64,000 nucleotides of DNA from an uncultured Subdoligranulum sp. (GTDB taxonomy: Bacteria > Bacillota > Clostridia > Oscillospirales > Ruminococcaceae). Each line of letters starts with the position of its first letter. The stretch's first letter is position 1. A program made the position numbers and the translations under genes. A model generated the notes under the pieces. It worked only from the letters and a program-made list of their open reading frames with translations. It was not told the origin of the DNA and did no database searches. Where the stretch lies: contig CAJFFY010000005.1 in the NCBI GenBank assembly GCA_904374465.1, forward strand, positions 25,621 to 89,620, given 5' to 3'. Of the stretch, positions 15,702 through 23,939 are shown in pieces.

Positions 15702-18641
15702 TCATCCGTTGTCCGCGGCAAGCTCCTCTTCCGGGAAATCCCAGAACCGGAACCGCTTGTTTTTCACTACGTCGATCAGGGTGCTGACAATCAAAAGCGC
15801 AGCCAGCAGAATGCCCATGACGCCCACAAAGATGTAGAGCTGTTCCTGCTGTACGCCATACACCCCAAACAGGAAGTGGGGCGGCACCATGGCCAAGGTC
15901 ATGCACAATACCATCAGTTTGTCTGCAAGCGAGCCCCTGCGCTGTTCATAGAACACTTCCACCAAGGGGATTGCATAAAAAACGGCCGTATAATACACGC
16001 TGACACCCGGCAGCAGAATCAGCACCAGGGTGACGGCCAGCAGTTTTTTCCAAAGTGCAGTGTTGAAAATACCACACAGGATCAGTAACGCCATGACCAC
16101 AAACATACTGATACGCAGCGCTCCGCCGGACAAGCTGGGCAAGCCCAAAAATTGGGTAATTTCGGGAATCACATTGGTATAATTCAGCAACCAGAACCTT
16201 GCATAGCTCTGGTTGGTAGATACAAAGCCACCCAAACTTCCCAAAAAGCTCAGGAACGAGCTAAATCCGCCAGTGAACAAAAACGGTGTCAAAAATACCA
16301 CGATCCCGTAAAACAGCGCCGTAAAGGCATCCCGGATTCTCTTTTTGGTCAACAACACCAGACCATAAGCGGCCGGATAAATTTTGACGGCTGCCGCCAG
16401 AGCCAGGGCTACCAGGGCAGTATGCTTTGTACAGGCAGACCGGCTTCGGTACGCCTCCACAAAATAGATGCTGAGAAGAAAGCCCACCAGGATAAGGTTC
16501 CCGCGCTCGATGGCGAAAAGCATCGGAGAGGAAAAGGCAATAAAAACAAAAAGGAATCGATCGCCTCCGCGGTTTCGGTGGTTCAGAATCTGATACAGCG
16601 CAATAAACAATACCAACACAAGCATGACAAACAGCAACAAACTCTGCGTTCTGCTGGTGATGGCCCCCTGAATCAAACTGGCGCGGGAAACAAAATTTCC
16701 GAGCTCCCAGAGCAGGAAACGTGCCACGGGGGGATACCCGCCCGTCGTTTCATTATAGAAATTGTCCAGCGTGATATCCCCACTGTGCATGGAATACAGG
16801 GGATTGAACAGATCCATAAAACTGTCGTTCCGATCCGGCCAGCAGAAAGAGCGTATCAGTTCCGAGTTGCCCAGAAGGAGTTCCAAAACTGCCAGAGACC
16901 AGAACACACCAAAAATCGATACAATCACCTTTTGGTTCCAAGTGAGCACGGCGGATTTTTCCCGCAGGGACAGGCACAGCTGCCGGGGGTACACTTTCCT
17001 GTACAGGCAGGCACCTGCCAACACCACCGCCGCGATGACAACCATGCAAAGGATTTCCTGCAGCAGGAAACGCAGCCTGTAGCCGCTTCGTTCGGTGGTA
17101 AGCTGCGCGACACCATCCTGCGGATTCCATTTCACAAAACAGTCGTTCTGGTAGCCGGTGTTGGTGGCCAGGTCGTACAGTTCTTTGTTGAAAAAGTCCG
17201 AAATTTCTTCGCCGTCCCGACTGACCAGATTGTCCCGGTATTGCAGATCGACCATATACGGCTGCTGATTCTCCGCCAGGGCACAGTGCTCCACCGTACC
17301 GGCATAGCTGACCAGCTCCGCCTGTGCCTCTACGCCTTCCACCGTGCCATAGTTCACGCAGTTGACCACTTTTCCGTTGGTCAGATTGTCCGCAATGCCA
17401 CCCGCACGCACGGCGCCATAGACATCCGCCTTGTTATAACAGTTGATAATGGCCAAATCGCTGCTGCCGTCGCCATGGCTGGTGATGGCCCCCACGCAGC
17501 TGCCTTCAATACGGCCGCTTTCGATTCCCAGGTTCATCACGGTGCCGCCAAGCATTCCGAAGAAGCCGGCGTTGTCGGTACCGGTAATGGTAAGGTTTTC
17601 AATCACATACCCGGCACCGTCATAGACACCGCAAAAATACCGGCCGGAATCAAAAATCCCGATGGGTTCCCAGCTTTCGACCGAGTCCAGATCGATGTTC
17701 GCCGTCTGCCGTACCCATTCCTCGTTGAAACCGTAGCCGCGGTTGACCAAATCCCGGAAAACACACAGGGTTTCCAGATCGTTGATTTCATAGGGGTGTG
17801 CCGCACTGCCATCGCCGGACAAGATAAACGGGATGATTTGCGGCCACAGATCCTGGGCGGTGATCTGGGCGCTGATTTCGGCAAATTGCTGTTGTTGTGT
17901 GGCAAATTCATCGGCCGTCACGTCGCAGCGGTACTGGACGTCATGCTCCAGCGGTTCCCGGGTGGTGCACCAGAGCAGCTGTCCGTTGTCCACCGCCACA
18001 ATCTCATCGGTCACGTTGCCCTGCAGGGAGCCCGTGTTAAAGCAGCGGATGATCATGCCGTCTTCATTCTGGCCCGCCACACCGCCAACCACCGTGCCCC
18101 CGACGGCTGCCTGGTTGAAGCTGTTGAAGACAAAGGCGCGGTCATTGGTCAGTTTGCCCACCAGGCCGCCGGCCGTGCCCTTGACCGATACCACACCCTG
18201 TACCGTAAGGTTGCTGACCGTGCCGCCCAGATAGCCGAACAAACCACCGGCGTCCTCCATCTGGACATTCATATTGAGGATGGTGTTTCCGCCACCGTCA
18301 TAGTTGCCGTTGAAGGGAGTTGCTTCACTGTCGCCGATATTTTCTTCCCATAGCACACCGGCCAGGTCAATATCGTCTGTCTGGTAAAAGGAAACCCCAT
18401 CATAGGCATTGCCTTCGTTGACGAGATCGCGCAGTGTCTGCAGGTCTTCCGCATCCTGAAGGATGTACGGGGAGGAGGCCGTCCCCTTGCCTGCCAAAAA
18501 ATCCCCGATCTCGGCTTCCGGTTCCTCCGTGTAGGTATATACAATGTCGTTATTTTCCACAGCGGGGCGATTCAGCGGCCCGAAAAACAGTACAAGGACA
18601 ATCGCCAGAATGACAATTTTGCCCCAATCATACCATTTCAT
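15702..18641 (-). CDS. fusion of an extracellular GLUG-repeat region and a GT87-like membrane glycosyltransferase
   Basis: 979 residues from ATG 18641 (AGGAGGAAGATAC upstream). After one N-terminal helix comes a region of about 470 residues with repeated GLUG-like turns, for example GGLFGYLGGTVSNLTVQG, GGLVGKLTN, GGVAGQNEDG and AGFFGMLGGTVMNLGIESG, expected to form an extracytoplasmic beta-helix. The C-terminal half has about ten helices with the GT87/DUF2029 signature ALAAAVKIYPAAYGLVLLTKKR. GT87 enzymes such as PimE transfer mannose from a polyprenyl-phosphate donor outside the membrane. Joining the two is unusual. The 14-bp overlap with the upstream GT8 gene shows coupling. Confidence 0.8.
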   Translation of the reverse strand: MKWYDWGKIVILAIVLVLFFGPLNRPAVENNDIVYTYTEEPEAEIGDFLAGKGTASSPYILQDAEDLQTLRDLVNEGNAYDGVSFYQTDDIDLAGVLWEENIGDSEATPFNGNYDGGGNTILNMNVQMEDAGGLFGYLGGTVSNLTVQGVVSVKGTAGGLVGKLTNDRAFVFNSFNQAAVGGTVVGGVAGQNEDGMIIRCFNTGSLQGNVTDEIVAVDNGQLLWCTTREPLEHDVQYRCDVTADEFATQQQQFAEISAQITAQDLWPQIIPFILSGDGSAAHPYEINDLETLCVFRDLVNRGYGFNEEWVRQTANIDLDSVESWEPIGIFDSGRYFCGVYDGAGYVIENLTITGTDNAGFFGMLGGTVMNLGIESGRIEGSCVGAITSHGDGSSDLAIINCYNKADVYGAVRAGGIADNLTNGKVVNCVNYGTVEGVEAQAELVSYAGTVEHCALAENQQPYMVDLQYRDNLVSRDGEEISDFFNKELYDLATNTGYQNDCFVKWNPQDGVAQLTTERSGYRLRFLLQEILCMVVIAAVVLAGACLYRKVYPRQLCLSLREKSAVLTWNQKVIVSIFGVFWSLAVLELLLGNSELIRSFCWPDRNDSFMDLFNPLYSMHSGDITLDNFYNETTGGYPPVARFLLWELGNFVSRASLIQGAITSRTQSLLLFVMLVLVLFIALYQILNHRNRGGDRFLFVFIAFSSPMLFAIERGNLILVGFLLSIYFVEAYRSRSACTKHTALVALALAAAVKIYPAAYGLVLLTKKRIRDAFTALFYGIVVFLTPFLFTGGFSSFLSFLGSLGGFVSTNQSYARFWLLNYTNVIPEITQFLGLPSLSGGALRISMFVVMALLILCGIFNTALWKKLLAVTLVLILLPGVSVYYTAVFYAIPLVEVFYEQRRGSLADKLMVLCMTLAMVPPHFLFGVYGVQQEQLYIFVGVMGILLAALLIVSTLIDVVKNKRFRFWDFPEEELAADNG

Positions 18642-19638
18642 GTATCTTCCTCCTGTTTTTGTTGTCCTGCTGTGCAAAATAACGCTGCTGCATCCAGCAC
18701 CACATCTTGAAATACCATTTGGTCGGCAGACACCGATAGGCCAGTTTTTCCAATCGGAAGGTCAGATTTTTCTTGGCCGGTTGCTGGGGCTGCTCCCGCC
18801 ACGGGGAGAGCTCTTTATATTTTTCATAATACATCGAAGCCGGATGCAGGTTCTCCTCATGCCAGCAGAAATCCCCCAGGAAACGATAGGCATGTATAAT
18901 TACAGGGTTTTCCACCGCATGGCGAAGTTGCTGCTCGGTATAGTATCCGCGCCGCGCATAGCAAGAAAAATAGGTGGAATCCGGCAGACACATATGGTGG
19001 GGTTGCAGGTTGAACTCCGGCGGCAAAACCTGGATTTTCTCATGCAGCAACAGGTTCAGGCAATCCTGGTCCGGATTTGCATGGATGTTATCTCCCCGCT
19101 CTATCATGCGAAACAGTTCTTCTGTACAGTGGCAGCGATTCCACTGTGCCACATCAATGAGCAATACGCCCGAATTGAAATACGGCTCTTCTTCCCTGTA
19201 TCCCAACCGGTGTTTGTAAGCACCGGTCAAAGAGTCCAGCACCACGCCCACACAATTGCCGCCCATATCCATGGCAAACAGTTCGTGCAGGGAACCCACC
19301 ACCAGGGTGTCGGAATCCAGGTACAGCAGTCTGTCCACATCCCGGTCGATATACTCGGTGAAAAACAGACGCAAATTCGGCACAAAGGTTTGGCGGTACT
19401 GAATCATCTTCAGTTTTTTCATCCGCGCAATATAGGGCGCGCCATCAATGATCCGCAGATCCAGATTGCTGTACCGGGTTCGGATGCTGTTCAGCTTGTC
19501 CAGATTATCTTTCTTGGCTTCAGACAGCACCGCATATACCCGTACCTGCTCTTCCGGGTTGTTCTGCAAAAGGGAAACCAGGGAGATTCCCAGGTAGGGC
19601 AAATAGCCATCATTTGCCGTATAGAGGACCGTCAACAT
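18628..19638 (-). CDS. glycosyltransferase family 8
   Basis: About 336 residues from ATG 19638 (a GTG at 19653 is in frame). The start MLTVLYTANDGYLPYLGISLVSLLQ and the DxD motif within RLLYLDSDTLVVGSL, plus the acceptor-side GVVLDSL and FNSGVLLIDVAQWN, are the standard GT8 pattern of UDP-sugar-dependent galactosyl- or glucosyltransferases such as LgtC/RfaI. A basic C-terminal tail (LAYRCLPTKWYFKMWCWMQQ) may dock it to the membrane, as in other LPS/LOS GT8 proteins. Cytoplasmic, acting on a growing lipid-linked glycan. Confidence 0.88.
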   Translation of the reverse strand: MLTVLYTANDGYLPYLGISLVSLLQNNPEEQVRVYAVLSEAKKDNLDKLNSIRTRYSNLDLRIIDGAPYIARMKKLKMIQYRQTFVPNLRLFFTEYIDRDVDRLLYLDSDTLVVGSLHELFAMDMGGNCVGVVLDSLTGAYKHRLGYREEEPYFNSGVLLIDVAQWNRCHCTEELFRMIERGDNIHANPDQDCLNLLLHEKIQVLPPEFNLQPHHMCLPDSTYFSCYARRGYYTEQQLRHAVENPVIIHAYRFLGDFCWHEENLHPASMYYEKYKELSPWREQPQQPAKKNLTFRLEKLAYRCLPTKWYFKMWCWMQQRYFAQQDNKNRRKIHEMV

Positions 19639-19662
19639 GATATTCTTTCTCACTCCAAGTTT

Positions 19663-20826
19663 TTACTTCCTGTATTTGAGCCGGTTGTAGGGGACCTTGA
19701 TTCTTTCTACCAGCTTATAATGGGCGTGCGCCGCTTTCCGATAGCCATACTGCCGGTAGAGCGCCCAGAAGTTATCCCGCTGTGCCGATGGTTTCGTGGG
19801 ATGATACAGATTGGGCTGCCGGGAGGCCGCCTCCCGGGTGATGGTTTGCAGGCTTACACCGGTAAGTCCCTGCACCATTTTCTCGCCTTTTTCCGAGTTC
19901 ACCAGAAGCTCCGAAAGGCCGCTCCGGGCGTGTTGCCGGGCCTGGTCCTGGTCCATTCCCCAGAAATCCGCCAGGGTCAGGTCCCCGGGACGCTGGAAAT
20001 TGCAGAAGGCACACCGGTGACAGGAAGGCCGCAAAATCACCCCTGCATAGAACAACGACGTGTATTGATTGCTGTAGCGTTTCTTGGTCTTTCCCGCAGC
20101 ATTCACACCTTCGTAGGATTCAATATGAGGACGCCACCCCAACGCTTTGTCACGGAAATTGACCGATTGAATCTTCAGGTGCCATCTGGTCTCCAGTTCC
20201 CGCACATTGTCACGGAAAATTTGCGGACTGGGCACACCGTGGCAGATCAGATCCGCCGTATAAAGGTTCTGCATATCCACACGGGCCGTCTGCAGGTAAG
20301 ACCGCAAACCGGCCACCTGACACGCCGTGCCGGCAAAGAAGACTTTACGGTTTTGCCGCAGATCCTGCGCCACGCGGGGAAATTCTTCCCCCATGGAGGC
20401 CTGTACATATTTGGATCCCTGCAGACGGGGCAGCTCTTCCAGGTTATCCACACGCTGCAGGACAGCCTCCAGCGCCTCGGTCATGGCCACCCCGTAGACG
20501 ACGCCCCCCGCTTCGATCACCTGACGGGCCAGCGCGTAGAATATTCCGCCCGACCGGCTGCGGCAGACCACCGCCTCCTCTGTGCTGCTTCCCGCACAAT
20601 AGGTCTGTTCGAAGGCCGGTTCCTCTGTTTTGCCGATCTTGGCCAGATATCCGTCCCCAAAGGCGCAGACCTTGCGGCAGAGGTCGCAATGTACGCACCG
20701 TTCTTCATCAATGGCCGGATAAAGAAACCCCTCCTCGTCCGGCACCATGGTGATGGCTTTCTGCGGGCAGATGGCCTGGCAGGCTGTGCAACCGCAACAG
20801 TCCTGCTTTTGTTGCTTTACATTCAT
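19663..20826 (-). CDS. FrhB-like iron-sulfur flavoprotein with two 4Fe-4S motifs (coenzyme F420 hydrogenase beta-subunit family)
   Basis: 387 residues from ATG 20826 behind AAGGAG; the 21 nt upstream in frame are the ribosome-site region. Two ferredoxin motifs lie at the N-terminus (CCGCTACQAICP and CVHCDLCRKVCAFG). The FrhB N- and C-terminal domains follow, with FFAGTACQVAGLRSYL and FCNFQRPGDLTLADFWG. Proteins of this type are often encoded next to polysaccharide pyruvyltransferases, as here, but their reaction is not established. F420 use is not implied. It could supply electrons to an operon enzyme, for example RfbH, whose usual reductase is missing here. Confidence 0.82.
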   Translation of the reverse strand: MNVKQQKQDCCGCTACQAICPQKAITMVPDEEGFLYPAIDEERCVHCDLCRKVCAFGDGYLAKIGKTEEPAFEQTYCAGSSTEEAVVCRSRSGGIFYALARQVIEAGGVVYGVAMTEALEAVLQRVDNLEELPRLQGSKYVQASMGEEFPRVAQDLRQNRKVFFAGTACQVAGLRSYLQTARVDMQNLYTADLICHGVPSPQIFRDNVRELETRWHLKIQSVNFRDKALGWRPHIESYEGVNAAGKTKKRYSNQYTSLFYAGVILRPSCHRCAFCNFQRPGDLTLADFWGMDQDQARQHARSGLSELLVNSEKGEKMVQGLTGVSLQTITREAASRQPNLYHPTKPSAQRDNFWALYRQYGYRKAAHAHYKLVERIKVPYNRLKYRK

Positions 20827-20843
20827 CAAGGGAATCTCCTTAC

Positions 20844-21929
20844 TCAACCCAGAACTTTTTTCAGCGCAGCCAACGATTCTTCCCGCAGGTCATCCAACCG
20901 CCGCCAGACTTCCTCATAGGCAATCGGTCGGGAAAAATCGCATGCCTCCTGGCTTTCCACAATCCGGTCCTGCAGCCCCAGACTTTCCAGCAGCGTTTCC
21001 ACCCGGGAAATCCGCTGCCTGGCGGTGGGGGTGGTCACCACATAGTAGAAAGGCCGCCCAAACAGGATGGAGAAGACGATTCCGTGGAAGGAATCGGTGA
21101 TCACGTAGTCCGCGTCGTGGATGGCCCGCACCCATTCCAGTGAATCCAGCGCCGGGCTTGCCTGGGTTCGGGGCGTGTAGCCCAGCAAAAACGGCACCGC
21201 CAGAATGGGGAGCCCCGTTTCCTTTTGCAACCGGGCCACAATGCGGGTCAGCAGTGTGGAGTAGGTCAGCCGATAGACAAAGAGGTACTTTCCCTTTTTC
21301 CGCCGGGGCGGCAGAAGGGCTTCCCACTGCGGAGCCGTCAACAACAGGGTCGGGTCCAGCACCACGGCAGGGCGCACCTGCAGCAGGTCTTCCACCAGGT
21401 CGGCCCCCGCCTGCTCCCGCACCGTGATGCACTGGTACTGGGAAAGCAGTTTGCGGTAGACTTCCCGGTATTGCTCCGGCAGTTCCGGCCGGCCAAAGCT
21501 GGAAGCATAGCTGCGCTTTTTGCGGTTGTCGGTGACAAAATCCTGCAGGTAGTAATAATCGCCCTGCTGAATATCAGGGTTCCAAAGCTGGTCGCTGCCG
21601 GAAAGAAACAGATCGTACCGGTCGTTCAGCGACGGCAGTTCCGCCCGTGTCAACGGTTTTGTGGGCACGAAGGAATCGATGAAGGCATTCATTTTTTTCA
21701 TGCGGGGCAGATAGCACATCTTATCCACCAGTGCCGCTGCCGTCCGGGCCACACCGGCTTTGCGCAGATACTTGCCGTCGATTTTCCCGCGGATGGCATC
21801 ACAACAGTAATTGATGATTTCCGCCTGTCCCAGACCGTTGTCCTGAATGGCCTTTACCAGAGCGTACGCTTGCAGCGTTCCGCCATAGTTTCCGGTCCTG
21901 AATATCGAGACTACGCCGATTTTTTCCAT
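20844..21929 (-). CDS. polysaccharide pyruvyl transferase family protein
   Basis: 361 residues beginning MEKIGVVSIFRTGNYGGTLQAYAL, the typical start of this family (CsaB/WcaK-like). Further matches are DLFLSGSDQLWNPDI, SYASSFG and ADYVITDSFHGIVFSILFGRPF, where the conserved SFHG and neighbouring residues form the binding site. These enzymes add a pyruvyl ketal from phosphoenolpyruvate to a sugar of a surface polymer, giving it negative charge. The gene is paired with the FrhB-like gene downstream (18-bp gap) and lies 98 bp after the preceding gene, in a gap that contains a terminator-like hairpin. Confidence 0.88.
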   Translation of the reverse strand: MEKIGVVSIFRTGNYGGTLQAYALVKAIQDNGLGQAEIINYCCDAIRGKIDGKYLRKAGVARTAAALVDKMCYLPRMKKMNAFIDSFVPTKPLTRAELPSLNDRYDLFLSGSDQLWNPDIQQGDYYYLQDFVTDNRKKRSYASSFGRPELPEQYREVYRKLLSQYQCITVREQAGADLVEDLLQVRPAVVLDPTLLLTAPQWEALLPPRRKKGKYLFVYRLTYSTLLTRIVARLQKETGLPILAVPFLLGYTPRTQASPALDSLEWVRAIHDADYVITDSFHGIVFSILFGRPFYYVVTTPTARQRISRVETLLESLGLQDRIVESQEACDFSRPIAYEEVWRRLDDLREESLAALKKVLG

Positions 21930-21956
21930 TCGTTTTTTTCTCCACTCGTAAAGATC

Positions 21957-21993
21957 GAAAAAGGATTCGAAAGGAACGCTGTCTTTCGAATCC
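21957..21993 (-). terminator. internal terminator or attenuator in the glycan operon
   Basis: Minus-strand hairpin GGATTCGAAAG / CTTTCGAATCC (11-bp perfect stem, 9-nt loop) followed by TTTTTC. No promoter is visible between it and the gene starting at 21929, so it more likely lowers than ends expression of downstream genes. Confidence 0.6.
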
Positions 21994-22026
21994 CTTACAA
22001 AAGCCTTTCCGTCTATGGAAAATATT

Positions 22027-22995
22027 TTATTGTTCCTGCGGGTTCTGGTCGTCGAAGTTCAGGCGTTCTTCTTCCACGACCAGCGGGCGGTTCATAATCC
22101 GGGTGTTCATCGCCATGATATACTCGCCCAAAAATCCCAGGAAGGCCAGCTGTACGCCCCCCATAAAGAAGACGGCAATCATGGTCGGAGCATAGCCCGG
22201 CACAAAGCTGTCCCACGCCACCAGTTTGGCAATGAGATAAAACAACCCGATGAGGAAGCTGAGGAAGGCGATGCCGAAGCCGAAGAATTCGGCGATCCGC
22301 ATGCCCACCTTGGTATAGCTGGTGAAGCTGAGCATGGCTGCATCAAACAGGCTGTACCAGTTGTTGTGGGTCTTGCCGGCCCGGCGACGGGGTTGCTCGT
22401 ATTCAATTTCCTTGCGTTCGGGGCCCAGCTCCGCCACAATGCCACGGATGAAGGGGGTGGGGTCATGCAGGTCCCGCAGCGTCTGGATGAAGCTCTTGTC
22501 ATACAGACCAAAACCGGTGAACTGCTCGATCATCTCCACATTGCTCATCTTGCGGATCGTCTTATAATAGCACCCGCGCAGGAAATACATCAAGCCGTTT
22601 TCTTTGCTGCTGGTCTTTTTGGCAATGACGATTTTGTACCCGTTTTCCCATTCCTTGACCAGGCGGGGAATCATCTCCACCGGATCCTGGAAATCGGCAC
22701 ACAGCGGAATGGTGCAGTCCCCGCTGGTATGGATCAGGCCATAGTACGGGCTGTTGAACTGACCGAAGTTTTTGGTGTTGAAGATGGCGCGAACCTTTTT
22801 GTCCTCGGCGCAGATGCCGCGGATGATGTCCCGGGTCTTATCCTGGCTTTTGTTGTCAATGAAAAGGATTTCATAGTCATACTGCGGCAAGCTCTTCTGC
22901 AGTTCGGCACGCACCGCCTCGTAGATGGGGCGGGCGTTTTCCTCCTCATTGTAACAGGGAATCATGATGGAGATTTTCTTTTTGTTGGCGTTCAT
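22027..22995 (-). CDS. GT2 glycosyltransferase with two C-terminal helices (GtrB/DPM1-like)
   Basis: 322 residues: ISIMIPCYNEEENARPIYEA, then LFIDNKSQDKT and CADFQDPVEMIPRLV in the GT-A domain. Two hydrophobic segments lie near residues 230-300 and are followed by a polar tail ending RLNFDDQNPQEQ. This is the shape of enzymes that load a sugar on undecaprenyl phosphate, working together with a flippase such as the GtrA protein at 28653-29090. It overlaps the upstream reductase gene by 4 bp. The sugar may be the branched dideoxyhexose made by the same operon (inference). Confidence 0.87.
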   Translation of the reverse strand: MNANKKKISIMIPCYNEEENARPIYEAVRAELQKSLPQYDYEILFIDNKSQDKTRDIIRGICAEDKKVRAIFNTKNFGQFNSPYYGLIHTSGDCTIPLCADFQDPVEMIPRLVKEWENGYKIVIAKKTSSKENGLMYFLRGCYYKTIRKMSNVEMIEQFTGFGLYDKSFIQTLRDLHDPTPFIRGIVAELGPERKEIEYEQPRRRAGKTHNNWYSLFDAAMLSFTSYTKVGMRIAEFFGFGIAFLSFLIGLFYLIAKLVAWDSFVPGYAPTMIAVFFMGGVQLAFLGFLGEYIMAMNTRIMNRPLVVEEERLNFDDQNPQEQ

Positions 22996-23936
22996 TGTGC
23001 AGTGCTCCTGATCCAGTCAATGGTTTTTCGAATGCCTTGTGCAAACTCTGTGGCGGGCACAAAGCCGGTATCCTGCTGCAGGGCCGAAATATCAGCCTGC
23101 AAATGCATTACCTGCAGCGGTCCGTAGGGAATTTCGCCCAGGCCCAACGGCAATGCAGGGTTGATGGCATCCCGCAGGGTTGTGATATATTCCCGCAGCG
23201 GGCGTGCCTGTCCGCTGCCCAGGGGATACACCGCGCCGTTGCGGCCGCTTTGGGCCATGCACCAGAACGCCTGGGCAGCGTCCCCGGCGTACAGGTAATC
23301 CCACTGTTGTTCCCCGGCCGTCAGCTTGGGGACGCCGCCTTCCAGCAGCGTGTGCACCGTACCGCTGATCATGGTGGCCGGACCATCGTGGGGGCCGTAC
23401 ACCGAAAGAATCCGCGCCCACACATGGTCCATACCCAGTGTCTGGCATTCCACGCGGCTCATCTGTCCGGCGCAGAGTTTGGCCATACCGTAGCCGTTTT
23501 CCGGAAAGGCCGGGGTATCGGGCCGCAAAATTCCCGACACCCTGCCGTATTCCGCCTGGCTTCCGGCGCCCAGGAACACCTTACACCCCATGGCCTTGGC
23601 CGCACGCACCGCATCGATGGTGTAACCGATGTTGCGGATCTGGGCGGGCATGTCATTGCGGCCGGGGCCAATGGTATGCGCCCAGGCAAAATGGAAAAAC
23701 GCATCCGCCTGGCCGATCTTTTCCGGCAGACTGGCATAGTCCGCCGCATCGCAGGCTACCTTGTGCAGACGGTCATTCCGGGGCAATGCTTCCGCCCGGG
23801 GACTGCCGGGGCGACAGACGGCATACACCGTCAGGCCCTCCTGCAGCAGGCGCTCGCACAATGCCACACCAATGGCACCGGTGGGGCCCGTAACCACCGC
23901 CGTTTTGAGTTCACGCTTCATGTTCTGCATCCCCAT
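22992..23936 (-). CDS. NAD-dependent epimerase/reductase of the extended SDR family (YerF-like candidate)
   Basis: About 314 residues. The Rossmann motif is GPTGAIG near the N-terminus and the catalytic pair is in YGMAK. Starts at 23936, 23930 or 23921 are possible, the last having the better-spaced GGGGA. It lies 3 bp after the thiamine-diphosphate enzyme gene. In Yersinia, YerE makes a branched 4-ketosugar product and YerF, an SDR reductase, finishes CDP-yersiniose. The same pairing here, behind rfbFGH, supports an equivalent reductase role, though sequence alone only shows an SDR acting on a nucleotide sugar. Confidence 0.8.
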   Translation of the reverse strand: MGMQNMKRELKTAVVTGPTGAIGVALCERLLQEGLTVYAVCRPGSPRAEALPRNDRLHKVACDAADYASLPEKIGQADAFFHFAWAHTIGPGRNDMPAQIRNIGYTIDAVRAAKAMGCKVFLGAGSQAEYGRVSGILRPDTPAFPENGYGMAKLCAGQMSRVECQTLGMDHVWARILSVYGPHDGPATMISGTVHTLLEGGVPKLTAGEQQWDYLYAGDAAQAFWCMAQSGRNGAVYPLGSGQARPLREYITTLRDAINPALPLGLGEIPYGPLQVMHLQADISALQQDTGFVPATEFAQGIRKTIDWIRSTAQ

Positions 23937-23939
23937 TCG

